From positions 1 through 46,355 of the forward strand of contig NZ_FNBC01000018.1 in NCBI RefSeq assembly GCF_900102145.1: DNA of 46,355 nucleotides. Reading direction: 5' to 3'. Below are positions 25,238-32,787 of this stretch, in pieces. This DNA comes from Thermus arciformis (GTDB taxonomy: Bacteria; Deinococcota; Deinococci; Deinococcales; Thermaceae). Position 1 is the stretch's first letter. Each line of letters begins with the position of its first letter. Position numbers and translations under genes: made by a program. The notes beneath the pieces were generated by a model, which saw nothing but the letters and a program-made list of their open reading frames with translations, was not told the DNA's origin and made no database searches.

Positions 25238-26728
25238 ATGAACGCAAAAGGCATAGCGCTGGTGGTGGCTCTCGTGGGAATGATGGCGGTCCTCGCCTTC
25301 TCCCTGGCCATGGTGCAAAGCGCCCTAGGCAACCTTAAGACCGGGGGTGACCTCCTAAACCGGGCCCAGGCCCGCCAGCGGGCGGAAGCGGGCGTGGACC
25401 ACGCCCTGGCCTACCTCCACGGCAAAACGGCCTTAAGCGCACCCCAAACCCTCCCCGGCCAAGGCTACCAGGTTTCCCTGACCCCCCAGGGGGCCCAGGG
25501 GAACGAGATCCGGGTGGAAAGCCAGGGGCAGATGGGCCTCGCCCGGCACACCGCCGTGGCCGTGGTGCGCCTCCAGAGCGTTCCCACTCAGGCGCAAAAC
25601 CCCCTGTTTGGCCAGGGATGGATTAGCGGCGGGCGCATCACTATCAACGGGGGGGTGGACCTCTGGGGAAGCCGGCTCCACGCCGACCAAGGCTACGCCA
25701 ACCTCTCGGGCCAGATCCGGGTGTGCGACGAGGACGGAAGTAACTGCCGCGGGATTAACCAGGTCAACCCGCCGCCCATCACGGGGGGACAAGGGGTAAC
25801 GGGCACCCAGTGCAATGCGAGCGGGAACAACAGGGTGGTCTGCAACGGCTCCACGCCCAGGTACCAGGTCTGCCCGGTGTACCAGACCCCCTCCGACCCC
25901 AACCTTACGTGCCTGGACGCCGTCACGGGCAGAGCCGTGCGCTGGGACCAGGCGACCCGCATCCAAAGACCCGACGTGGACGCGATCAGCCAAGGGAGCC
26001 TAGGGGTCCGCGTTACAAGCCCCTTTCAGGACGCCCAAACCAAAGGCTTTTGCCAGTACACCCTCACCTCTTTGGACCCCGGTCAGGCGGGCGAGCTGTT
26101 GGCCTTCCTCACCAGCAAGGGGATCACGCCCAACACCAGCAACGTCAACGCCCTTCTGGCCCAAGCCCTTCCCCTCTTCTCCGGAAGCAGGGTCTGCGTC
26201 CAGGGGAACGTCACCCTTCCCAACAACACCACGCTCCGCGACGTGACCTTCTACGTGGGGGGCACCTTCCAGGTGAACGGCGCCGCCACCCTGGAAAGGG
26301 TCAAGGTGGCGGCCCAGGGTGGGCTGAACCTGGGAAACGTGCAGGCCACGGACAGCAAGTTCTTCGCGAACGGCACCGTCAACCTCAACAACGACGCCAC
26401 CTTCAAGGGGGACTCCACCCTCGCCTCCCGGCAGTCCCTCAACTTTAACGGCGGGGCCGACCTGCTGAACAACCGCGCCCTCCTAGTGGTGAGCGAGGGG
26501 GACATCACCTTCAACGGCCGGGCGGACACCCACGCCTTCATGTGGGCGGGGGGGACCATCACCTTCAACGGTACCGGAGCCTTTATCGGCGGAGCGGTGA
26601 GCCTCGGGGGCACCATCCGAAACGGCGGGGGGCAGTTCTACATCCAAAACTCCAACGCCCTCAACAGCGACCTGCCCAACACCCAGACCGACAGCGCCCC
26701 CCGGCCCGTGGTCCTGAGCCGGAGGTGA
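25238..26728 (+). CDS. comZ: Competence protein ComZ (large PilX/GspK-like minor pilin)
   Basis: 496 residues from ATG 25238 (AAAGGAGG upstream). The N-terminus MNAKG/IALVVALVGMMAVLAF resembles PilX-type prepilins: a cleavage-site Gly, but V instead of Glu at +5. A globular part with several Cys follows (residues ~95-280). From about 320 on there are repeated NGxxxL/V and FNG..-type strands (FQVNGAATLE, INGGV-like, FNGGADLL, FNGRADTH, FNGTGAF) that suggest a beta-solenoid. In Thermus ComZ is needed for DNA uptake and is reported to bind DNA at the pilus. It is last in the minor pilin operon. Confidence 0.88.
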   Translation: MNAKGIALVVALVGMMAVLAFSLAMVQSALGNLKTGGDLLNRAQARQRAEAGVDHALAYLHGKTALSAPQTLPGQGYQVSLTPQGAQGNEIRVESQGQMGLARHTAVAVVRLQSVPTQAQNPLFGQGWISGGRITINGGVDLWGSRLHADQGYANLSGQIRVCDEDGSNCRGINQVNPPPITGGQGVTGTQCNASGNNRVVCNGSTPRYQVCPVYQTPSDPNLTCLDAVTGRAVRWDQATRIQRPDVDAISQGSLGVRVTSPFQDAQTKGFCQYTLTSLDPGQAGELLAFLTSKGITPNTSNVNALLAQALPLFSGSRVCVQGNVTLPNNTTLRDVTFYVGGTFQVNGAATLERVKVAAQGGLNLGNVQATDSKFFANGTVNLNNDATFKGDSTLASRQSLNFNGGADLLNNRALLVVSEGDITFNGRADTHAFMWAGGTITFNGTGAFIGGAVSLGGTIRNGGGQFYIQNSNALNSDLPNTQTDSAPRPVVLSRR

Positions 26729-26806
26729 TCCCCAGGCCCGCCCTAGGCGGTGGGGTGGGCCTGGCCTTCACACCGCTTTCACACCCTTCCCCCATCCTGA
26801 GGATGA

Positions 26807-26829
26807 CCCCCCAAAAGGGGGGGTTGACA
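26807..26829 (+). promoter_or_regulatory. Hairpin and TTGACA upstream of pilA4
   Basis: CCCCCC-AAAA-GGGGGG (26807-26822) is a short hairpin after comZ that may end the minor pilin transcript. TTGACA (26824-26829) follows at once, with a weak -10 GAGAAT 18 bases on. If used, the pilA4 leader would be about 135 nt. A second AT-rich stretch (TACATATA at 26948-26955) lies nearer to pilA4 and might be the real -10. The 26729-26986 gap holds nothing else I can name. Confidence 0.35.
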
Positions 26830-26986
26830 AGGGCAAGGGGCGAGCGAGAGAATGGCCCCAGAAGGGAGGTGAGAAAGGGCTAAGAGAGGTTGAAGCAAGG
26901 CTGGGTAGGAGGTAGGCAAGTCGGCTTCAGGCACTCATGGCCGCGCGATACATATAGGCGCGGGAAACCTTAGGAGGAAAAGAAGT

Positions 26987-27346
26987 ATGCGGAACGCGAA
27001 AGGCTTCACCCTGATTGAGCTTCTGATCGTCATCGTCATCATCGCCATCCTTGCGGCTGTGCTGATCCCCAACCTTCTTAACGCTAGGAAGCGGGCGAAC
27101 GACACGGCTGCGGTGGCCTACACGCGCAACGTGGCTACTGAAATTGAGGCCACTCGGGACCCCGCTACGGGGCAAGTTACGGCCACAACGTGCCCTACCT
27201 CGGTTACCAAGCCTGCCGTAGTGCAAAACTGCACCGTAACGGCTACTGACAACAACAACAATTTCCAAGTCGAAGTCACCTACTCGGGTGGGTCAAAAAC
27301 TAAGGTGACTTACGACAGCTCCACGGGACAGCTGACCTTCCAGTAG
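26987..27346 (+). CDS. pilA4: Major type IV pilin PilA4
   Basis: 119 residues. Leader MRNAKG, cut before F7, with the classic FTLIELLIVIVIIAILAAVL helix and E at +5. A small C-terminal domain with one Cys pair (TTCPTS and QNCTVT), Thr/Asn rich. Main subunit of the wide pilus in T. thermophilus by homology. Shine-Dalgarno AGGAGG before the ATG. GC content is visibly lower than in the surrounding genes, as usual for variable pilins. A 42-bp palindrome starts 11 bases after its stop. Confidence 0.93.
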   Translation: MRNAKGFTLIELLIVIVIIAILAAVLIPNLLNARKRANDTAAVAYTRNVATEIEATRDPATGQVTATTCPTSVTKPAVVQNCTVTATDNNNNFQVEVTYSGGSKTKVTYDSSTGQLTFQ

Positions 27347-27357
27347 ACTGAAAGGGC

Positions 27358-27399
27358 TAAACAGGTTGGGATCGGATATATCCGATCCCAACCTGTTTA
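27358..27399. repeat. 42-bp perfect palindrome between two pilin genes
   Basis: A perfect inverted repeat with no loop, centred at 27378/27379 (arms start TAAACAGGTTGGGATCGG). The next bases, AAGGAG, are the Shine-Dalgarno of the following pilin. As RNA it would form a stem of up to ~19 bp. No T-run follows, so it is not a normal terminator. Confidence 0.9.
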
Positions 27400-27414
27400 A
27401 GGAGAAAATAACTT

Positions 27415-27777
27415 ATGCGCCTAGGCTTCACGTTAGTGGAGCTTCTCATTGTCCTCATCTTTCTGGGCATTTTCATAACTTTCTCCTACTCACCCGTAGC
27501 CAGCACTTACAAAAAGGCCCATCTCCTAGCTGGGCAAAGCTACGTCCGGAACGTGGCCCTAGCCCTAGAAGCTCAGCGCGACCCTTCCACGGGAGCCCTC
27601 CCCACCCATCTCACCGATTGCCTAAGCGGCTTTGGCCAGCGCCCAAGCACAGTAAAGGAGTGCACTATCACCTACCTTGACTCCCAAGACTACGTCATTG
27701 AAGCTTCGCTGGAAGGGGCGGATTTGAAGAAGGTGATCTACAAAAGCTCGGACGGAACGCTCGTAAGCCTTCCCTAG
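27415..27777 (+). CDS. pilA5: Type IV pilin, probable PilA5 (narrow-pilus subunit)
   Basis: 120 residues. The very short leader MRLG is cut before F5, E at +5 in FTLVELLIVLIFLGIF. C-terminal domain with a Cys pair (DCLSG and ECTITY), of similar size to PilA4. T. thermophilus makes a second, narrow pilus from PilA5, whose gene lies near pilA4 as I recall, so I assign this by position and size. The gene is lower in GC than its neighbours. A 42-bp palindrome sits just before its Shine-Dalgarno. Confidence 0.7.
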   Translation: MRLGFTLVELLIVLIFLGIFITFSYSPVASTYKKAHLLAGQSYVRNVALALEAQRDPSTGALPTHLTDCLSGFGQRPSTVKECTITYLDSQDYVIEASLEGADLKKVIYKSSDGTLVSLP

Positions 27778-27857
27778 CCACCCAGCAGCGCTAAGCCTGG
27801 CCAGGAAAGAGGGGCGCTGTACTCCCCACGCCCCCAACCTGTGCTACCTTGAGGGCA

Positions 27858-28184
27858 ATGACCACGGAGGAACGCCTCTACAAGCTGGAGGGGATCGTGG
27901 AGGGGGTCATGGCCACCCTCCCGGGCCAGGTGGCCTCTCTGGAGGGGCGGGTGGACCTCCTCCGCCAGGAGGTCAAGGCGGAGATCGGGGCTCTGCGCCG
28001 GGAGGTGGAGGAAAAGCTCAACGGCCTCCGCCAGGAAGTTAAGGCAGAGATCCAAAGCCTGCGGCAGGAGATGGCGGGCCTCCGCCAGGAGGTGAAGGCG
28101 GAGATCAACACCGCCTTCAACAAGCTCATGCTCTACTTCACCGCCCTGGCGGCGGCCCTGGCCGTCCTCACCTTCCTCCGCTGA
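27858..28184 (+). CDS. Small coiled-coil protein with C-terminal membrane helix
   Basis: 108 residues from ATG 27858. Residues ~5-85 form one long amphipathic helix with repeats: LRQEVKAEI occurs three times exactly, plus LRREVEEKL and LRQEMAGL. The end is a single membrane segment (LMLYFTALAAALAVLTFL). This resembles DUF1640-like or other tail-anchored coiled-coil proteins. The function is unknown. A TTG nine bases upstream is also possible but has no advantage. Confidence 0.65.
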   Translation: MTTEERLYKLEGIVEGVMATLPGQVASLEGRVDLLRQEVKAEIGALRREVEEKLNGLRQEVKAEIQSLRQEMAGLRQEVKAEINTAFNKLMLYFTALAAALAVLTFLR

Positions 28185-28270
28185 ACCCCCGGGCGGCGCA
28201 GGGGGTGGCCGTTCTGCCTTGAGGCGAGGCGACCTCTCGGGCCCTCCTTAGTGTTACAGTGAGGTAAGCT

Positions 28271-28570
28271 ATGTCCTCCCGGCTCCCTCTTCTCTCCCCT
28301 GACCTGGCGGAGGTCTGCCAGCGGTACGGGGTCCGGCGCCTCCTCCTCTTTGGTTCCTTTGCCCGGGGCGAGGCCGATGAGGAAAGCGACGTGGACCTCC
28401 TGGTGGAGTTCTTTCCCGGTCGCACCCCGGGCCTGGGCTTCGCCAGGCTTCAGGAGGAGCTCACCCGCCTTTTCGGGCGCAGGGTGGACCTCCATACCCT
28501 GGGGAGCCTGAGCCCTTACCTCCGGGAAGAGGTCCTAAGGGAGGCCCGCCCCATACATGAGGCGGCGTAG
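28271..28570 (+). CDS. MNT-domain nucleotidyltransferase (MntA-type antitoxin)
   Basis: 99 residues. Minimal nucleotidyltransferase with G28-S29-F and two catalytic Asp (D40, D42) in FGSFARGEADEESDVDLLVE; the third acidic strand is RRVDLH. In HEPN-MNT modules such proteins inactivate the HEPN RNase by AMP transfer. Here the HEPN partner is only a short remnant (next entry), so this gene is orphaned. The ATG is 10 bases after GTGAGG. Confidence 0.88.
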   Translation: MSSRLPLLSPDLAEVCQRYGVRRLLLFGSFARGEADEESDVDLLVEFFPGRTPGLGFARLQEELTRLFGRRVDLHTLGSLSPYLREEVLREARPIHEAA

Positions 28571-28620
28571 CCTTTCCGACCGCGTCCGGCTCCTTCACAT
28601 GCGGGACGCTTGTAGGCGTC
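28557..28620 (+). pseudogene. Remnant of a HEPN (DUF86) toxin start
   Basis: ATG 28557 overlaps the MNT stop by 14 bases, as in intact MNT-HEPN pairs. The peptide SDRVRLLHMRDACRRL resembles the first helix of HEPN/DUF86 proteins (DRVRLLHMLDAA-type). Similarity ends after about 20 codons at the edge of the convergent Uma2 gene. The RNase motif RxxxxH is absent. I read it as a truncated toxin. Confidence 0.5.
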
Positions 28621-29178
28621 TCAAATCCCCACCCCTTCGTAGATCGCCTCTAGAGGGAACCGGGCTTCCAGGCAAGGCCCCTCCACCTCCCCTTCCCCCT
28701 CCCACAAGCGGTAGAGCCAACCCTCCCCCTGGCGGAAGTAGCCCTCCACCCGCCTCTCCCGGGAGTCCACCAGGAGGTAGCCCTGGAGGCTCGGGATCTC
28801 CCGGTAGCGCCAGAGCTTCTCCCTTCGGTCTATGGCCTCGGTGGCCTCGGACACCACCTCCACCACCAGGCAGGGGGCCTCCTCGTAGTGGGTGTGGGGC
28901 GGAACCCCTTGGCAGACCACCATGAGGTCGGGGTAGTAGAAGGTCCTGGCAGAGACCCGTAGCTTCACCGTCTCGGTGTAGATGCGGCAGCCCTTGGCCA
29001 AGGCGCCAGGCCTGAGGAGGGCGTAGAGGTTGCCCACGGTGCGGTTGTGGGCAAGGCTTGCCCCCGCCATGGCGTAGGGCACGCCCTCAAAGAGCTCGTG
29101 GCGCACGGGGGACTTTTCCTCCAGGGCCAAGTAGGCCTCGGCGTCCAGAAGCTCCAGCGTCCTTGCCGCCTCGCCCAT
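28621..29178 (-). CDS. Uma2-family (DUF820) endonuclease-like protein
   Basis: 185 residues with a PD-(D/E)xK nuclease core: the helix SLAHNRTVGNLYALLRPG, YYPDLMVVC (catalytic Asp), then LVVEVVSEAT (E-x-V-type acidic position) and RREKLWRYREIPSLQGYLLVD. Uma2 proteins are common in thermophiles and cyanobacteria; their biological role is unknown. It begins nine bases after the metH stop on the same strand, so it may be part of the metH transcript. Its end abuts the HEPN remnant. Confidence 0.85.
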   Translation of the reverse strand: MGEAARTLELLDAEAYLALEEKSPVRHELFEGVPYAMAGASLAHNRTVGNLYALLRPGALAKGCRIYTETVKLRVSARTFYYPDLMVVCQGVPPHTHYEEAPCLVVEVVSEATEAIDRREKLWRYREIPSLQGYLLVDSRERRVEGYFRQGEGWLYRLWEGEGEVEGPCLEARFPLEAIYEGVGI

Positions 29179-29187
29179 AGGGCCATT

Positions 29188-32100
29188 TTAGTCCACGCTG
29201 AAGTAGCGGGCCTCGGGGTGGTGGACCACGAGGGCGCTGGTGGCGTGCTCGGGCTCCAGCTGGAAGTTCTCCGTGAGGCGCACCCCCACCCGGTGGAAGC
29301 CCATGAGCCGGTCCAGCTTGGCCTGGTCGGCGAGGTCGGGGCAGGCGGGGTAGCCGAAGGAGTAGCGGGCCCCCTGGTAGCCCTGCTGGAAGAGCTTCTG
29401 GACCTCGGTGGCGTCCTTGTGGGCGATGCCCCACATCTGCCGCATCCTCTTGTGCCAGTACTCCGCCAAGGCCTCGGTCATCTCCACGCTGAAGCCGTGG
29501 ACGAAGAGGTAGTCCTGGTAGGCCCCGGACGCGAAGAGGGCCTGGGCCTTTCGGGAAGGGGCCTCCCCCATGGTGACGAGCTGGACCCCGAGGACGTCCC
29601 GGGCCCCCGCCCGGAAGGCCTCCTTGGGCATCCAGTCCGCCTCGTCCCCCAAAGGGGCGGCGAAGCGGGGGCGGAAGTAGTCCACGAGGCTCAGGCCCCC
29701 GCCCCTTTGCCGAGGGAAGCGGAAGCGTTCCAGCACCTCCCCCGTCTCCGGGGAGAAGACGAGAAGCTCTTCCCCCTCCCGGGCCACGGGGAAGAAGCCG
29801 TAGAGGACCTTGGGCTCAAGCCACCCTTCCGCCATCGCTTCATTAAGGAGCCTCCGGAAGACGGGCTCCGCCTCCCGCTCCACCAGGGCCTGCCACGCCT
29901 CCCGGTCCATCCCCTTGCGGCTATAGCCCCACTGGCCCCGGTAGAGGGCGAGCTTGTTGACGTAGTGGGCGATGGTGGCGAGGTCCAGCCCCTCCTCCAC
30001 CCGCACGCCGAAGAAGGGGGGCCGGGGGACGGCGGGGACCTCCCCCACGGGCCGGGGGCGGGGCGCCGCCTTGGGGGCCTCCCTCTTGGGCCTTTGGGGG
30101 GGCTTTTGGGTAAGCTCGGGAGGGGCGTGGCCCGTGAGCTCCTCCATGAGCCTCAGGCCCTCAAAGGCGTCCTCGGCGTAGTAGACGTTGGGGTAGATGG
30201 CCCTTAGCTCCTCCACGTAGCTTCGGGTGAGGGCGGCCCCGCCCAGGATCACGGGGAGGGTGTAGCCCCTATCCCGCATGTACTCCAGGTTCTCCTTCAT
30301 CACCAGGGTGCTCTTCACCAGGAGGCCCGACATGCCCACGGCGTGGGGCTTGTGGGCCTCCACGGCCTTCAGGATCTCCTCAATGGGCACCTTGATCCCC
30401 AGGTTCACCACCCGGTAGCCGTTGTTGCTGAGGATGATGTCCACCAGGTTCTTGCCGATGTCGTGCACGTCCCCTTTGACGGTGGCGAGGACCAGGGTGC
30501 CCTTGCCCTCCCCCTTCTTCTCCATGTGGGGCTCGAGGTAGGCCACCGCCCGCTTCATCACCTCGGCGGCCTGGAGGACGAAGGGAAGCTGCATCTTCCC
30601 CGCCCCGAAGAGCTCCCCCACCTCCTTCATCCCCGCGAGGAGGGGGCCGTTGATGAGGTCCAAGGGCTTGTGCCCCGCCTTCAGGGCCTCCTCCAGGTCG
30701 GCCTCGAGGCCCCCCTTCCTCCCCTCCACCACCCGGCGCTTGAGCCTCTCCAGAAGGGGCAGGGCCAGGAAGGCGTCCTCCTTCTGGGCGGGGTCTTCCT
30801 TGTGGGCCTCAAAGTAGGCCATGAAGGCGAGGAGGGGGTCAAAGCCCTCCTTGCGGCGGTCGTAGATGAGGTCTAAGGCGAGGGCGTAGGCCTCCTCGGG
30901 GATCTGGCTTATGGGAAGGATCTTCCCCGCGTCCACGATGGCCGCGGTGAGGCCCCTTTTCCTCGCCTCGTCCAGGAAGACGGAGTTGAGAACGCGCCTG
31001 GCCCGGGGCTTGAGCCCGAAGGAGACGTTGGAGACCCCGAGGATGAAGCCCACCCCGGGAAGCCTCTCCCGTAGCTCCTCTAGGGCGAAGAGGGTCTCCT
31101 TGGCGAGAGGGCGGCTTTCCTCGTCCCCTTGGGTGATGGGAAAGGTGAGGAGGTCAAAGAGGAGGTCCTCGGGGCGGAAGCCGTGGTGCTCCGTGAGGCG
31201 CTCGTACATCCTCAGGGCCACCCGCACCTTCTCCTTGTGGGTCTTGGCCATCCCCCTCTCGTCAATGGCGAGGACCACGAGGGCCGCCCCGTGGGCCTTG
31301 GCCAGGGAGGCCACCCGGTCAAAGCGCTCTAGGCCGTCCTCGAGGTTGGCGGAGTTCAGGAGAACCCGGCCCGGGAGGTGCTTGAGGGCGAGCTCCATGG
31401 CCTCAGGGGAGGTGGAGTCCACCATGACGGGGACGGTGACGGCGGTGGCGAGGCTAGGAAGGAGCCACCGGAGGTCCTCAAGCTCGTCCCGCCCCGTCCA
31501 GGCCACGGAGAGGTCCAGGGCGTGGGCCCCCTCCTCCACCTGCTCCCGGGCGAGGGCGAGGAGGCCCTCGAGGTCGCGGGCGAAGAGCATCTCCCGGAAG
31601 CGCTTGCTCCCCGTGGCGTTGAGCCTCTCCCCCACGAGGAAAAGGCTCGCCTCTTGCCTCAGGGGCACCGCCTGGTACAAGGAGGCCACCTGGGGAGGGA
31701 AGCTTTCGGGCCTTGGCCTCGGGGTGAGCCCCTTCACCGCCTCGGCCACCTTTCGGATGTGCTCAGGGCCCGTGCCGCAGCACCCCCCCACGGCGTTCAC
31801 CCCGTAGTCCAGGACGAACTTGGTGTGCCACTTGGCGAGCTCCTCGGGGGTGAGGTCGTAGACCACCCTCCCCCCCTCGTTCCGGGGGAGGCCCGCGTTG
31901 GGGAGGCAGGCGACGAAGCGGGTGCTGTGCTCGGCGAAGTAGCGCACCTTGCTGTCCATGAGGTCGGGGCCCGTGGCGCAGTTCATCCCCACCACGTCTA
32001 TGGGGAGGCTCTCCAGGGCGGCCAGGGCCGCCTGCTCGTCCGTGCCCACGAGCATCGTCCCCGTGGCCTCAAAGGTCACCTGGACCTGGAGGGGCACCTC

Positions 32101-32745
32101 CCGGCCCACCTCGGCCATGGCCTCCCGCACCGCCAAGACGGCGCAGCGCACCTGGAGGATGTCCTGGGCGGTCTCCAGGAGGATGAGGTCCACCCCGCCC
32201 CTAAGGAGCCCCCGGGCCGCCTCCTTGTAGGCCCGGTGGAGCTCGTCCCAGGAGATCTGGCCCAGGGAGACGAGCTTGGTGCCCGGGCCCAAGGCCCCGG
32301 CCACGAAGGCCCCGTAGGGGTCGGCGGCCTCCCGGGCGATCTTGGCCCCGAGGAAGGCGAGCTCCTCCGCCTCCTCGCCAAGGCCGTACTCGGCGAGGAC
32401 GTGGCGCAGGACCCCGAAGGTGTTGGTCTCTATGACCTCGGCCCCGGCCTCGAGGTAGGCGAGGTGGATCTCCCGCACCACCTCGGGCCGGGTGCGGTTC
32501 AGGACCTCGGGGCAGCCGAAGTAGGCCTCCCCGCCGTAGTCCTCGGGGGTGAGGTCCCTTTTCTGGAGCTCGGTGCCCATGGCCCCGTCAAAGACCAGGG
32601 GCCTCTCCAGGAGGGCCTGGAGGTAGGGAAACTTCTTCGCCCGGGCCTCCTTGTTGTAGCCGAGGCACACCAAGGGGGCGTCCCCCCAGCCCGCCCCCCC
32701 CAGGTGGTGGCGGCAGCCGGGGCTACAGGTGTGGACCTCCACCAT
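29188..32745 (-). CDS. metH: Cobalamin-dependent methionine synthase
   Basis: Moves the methyl group of 5-methyl-THF to homocysteine through cob(I)alamin. 1185 residues, all four modules. Homocysteine/zinc domain: VFDGAMGTELQ (~50), GMNCATGP (~250) and GGCCGTGP (~315) with the zinc Cys. Folate domain from ~355 to 620. Cobalamin domain with the DVHDIGKN loop (~758; His ligand). C-terminal SAM-activation domain from ~900. The first 40 residues (HTCSPGCRHH...) precede the usual start of the family. ATG 32745 is eight bases from a TACACT -10, which supports a leaderless start there. Confidence 0.96.
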   Translation of the reverse strand: MVEVHTCSPGCRHHLGGAGWGDAPLVCLGYNKEARAKKFPYLQALLERPLVFDGAMGTELQKRDLTPEDYGGEAYFGCPEVLNRTRPEVVREIHLAYLEAGAEVIETNTFGVLRHVLAEYGLGEEAEELAFLGAKIAREAADPYGAFVAGALGPGTKLVSLGQISWDELHRAYKEAARGLLRGGVDLILLETAQDILQVRCAVLAVREAMAEVGREVPLQVQVTFEATGTMLVGTDEQAALAALESLPIDVVGMNCATGPDLMDSKVRYFAEHSTRFVACLPNAGLPRNEGGRVVYDLTPEELAKWHTKFVLDYGVNAVGGCCGTGPEHIRKVAEAVKGLTPRPRPESFPPQVASLYQAVPLRQEASLFLVGERLNATGSKRFREMLFARDLEGLLALAREQVEEGAHALDLSVAWTGRDELEDLRWLLPSLATAVTVPVMVDSTSPEAMELALKHLPGRVLLNSANLEDGLERFDRVASLAKAHGAALVVLAIDERGMAKTHKEKVRVALRMYERLTEHHGFRPEDLLFDLLTFPITQGDEESRPLAKETLFALEELRERLPGVGFILGVSNVSFGLKPRARRVLNSVFLDEARKRGLTAAIVDAGKILPISQIPEEAYALALDLIYDRRKEGFDPLLAFMAYFEAHKEDPAQKEDAFLALPLLERLKRRVVEGRKGGLEADLEEALKAGHKPLDLINGPLLAGMKEVGELFGAGKMQLPFVLQAAEVMKRAVAYLEPHMEKKGEGKGTLVLATVKGDVHDIGKNLVDIILSNNGYRVVNLGIKVPIEEILKAVEAHKPHAVGMSGLLVKSTLVMKENLEYMRDRGYTLPVILGGAALTRSYVEELRAIYPNVYYAEDAFEGLRLMEELTGHAPPELTQKPPQRPKREAPKAAPRPRPVGEVPAVPRPPFFGVRVEEGLDLATIAHYVNKLALYRGQWGYSRKGMDREAWQALVEREAEPVFRRLLNEAMAEGWLEPKVLYGFFPVAREGEELLVFSPETGEVLERFRFPRQRGGGLSLVDYFRPRFAAPLGDEADWMPKEAFRAGARDVLGVQLVTMGEAPSRKAQALFASGAYQDYLFVHGFSVEMTEALAEYWHKRMRQMWGIAHKDATEVQKLFQQGYQGARYSFGYPACPDLADQAKLDRLMGFHRVGVRLTENFQLEPEHATSALVVHHPEARYFSVD

Positions 32746-32753
32746 ATCCCGCT

Positions 32754-32781
32754 AGTGTAGCGAAAAGGAGGGGGCTATGCT
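32754..32781. promoter_or_regulatory. Divergent -10 elements of metH and pncB
   Basis: Minus TACACT (32759-32754) is eight bases from the metH ATG. Plus TATGCT (32776-32781) is six bases from the pncB ATG. Both spacings predict leaderless mRNAs. No clear -35 is seen on either side. Confidence 0.5.
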
Positions 32782-32787
32782 AGGCCC

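Noticed and set aside
26729-26760. Hairpin after comZ as a terminator
   Set aside because: The GGCCCGCC/GGGTGGGCC pairing is imperfect and no T-run follows.
31378-32760. 460-codon plus frame opposite metH
   Set aside because: Antisense shadow, rich in Gly, His, Val and Leu, with no domain.
29188-32787. Cobalamin or SAM riboswitch upstream of metH
   Set aside because: Only 42 bp separate metH and pncB and the -10 is eight bases from the ATG, leaving no room for a leader.
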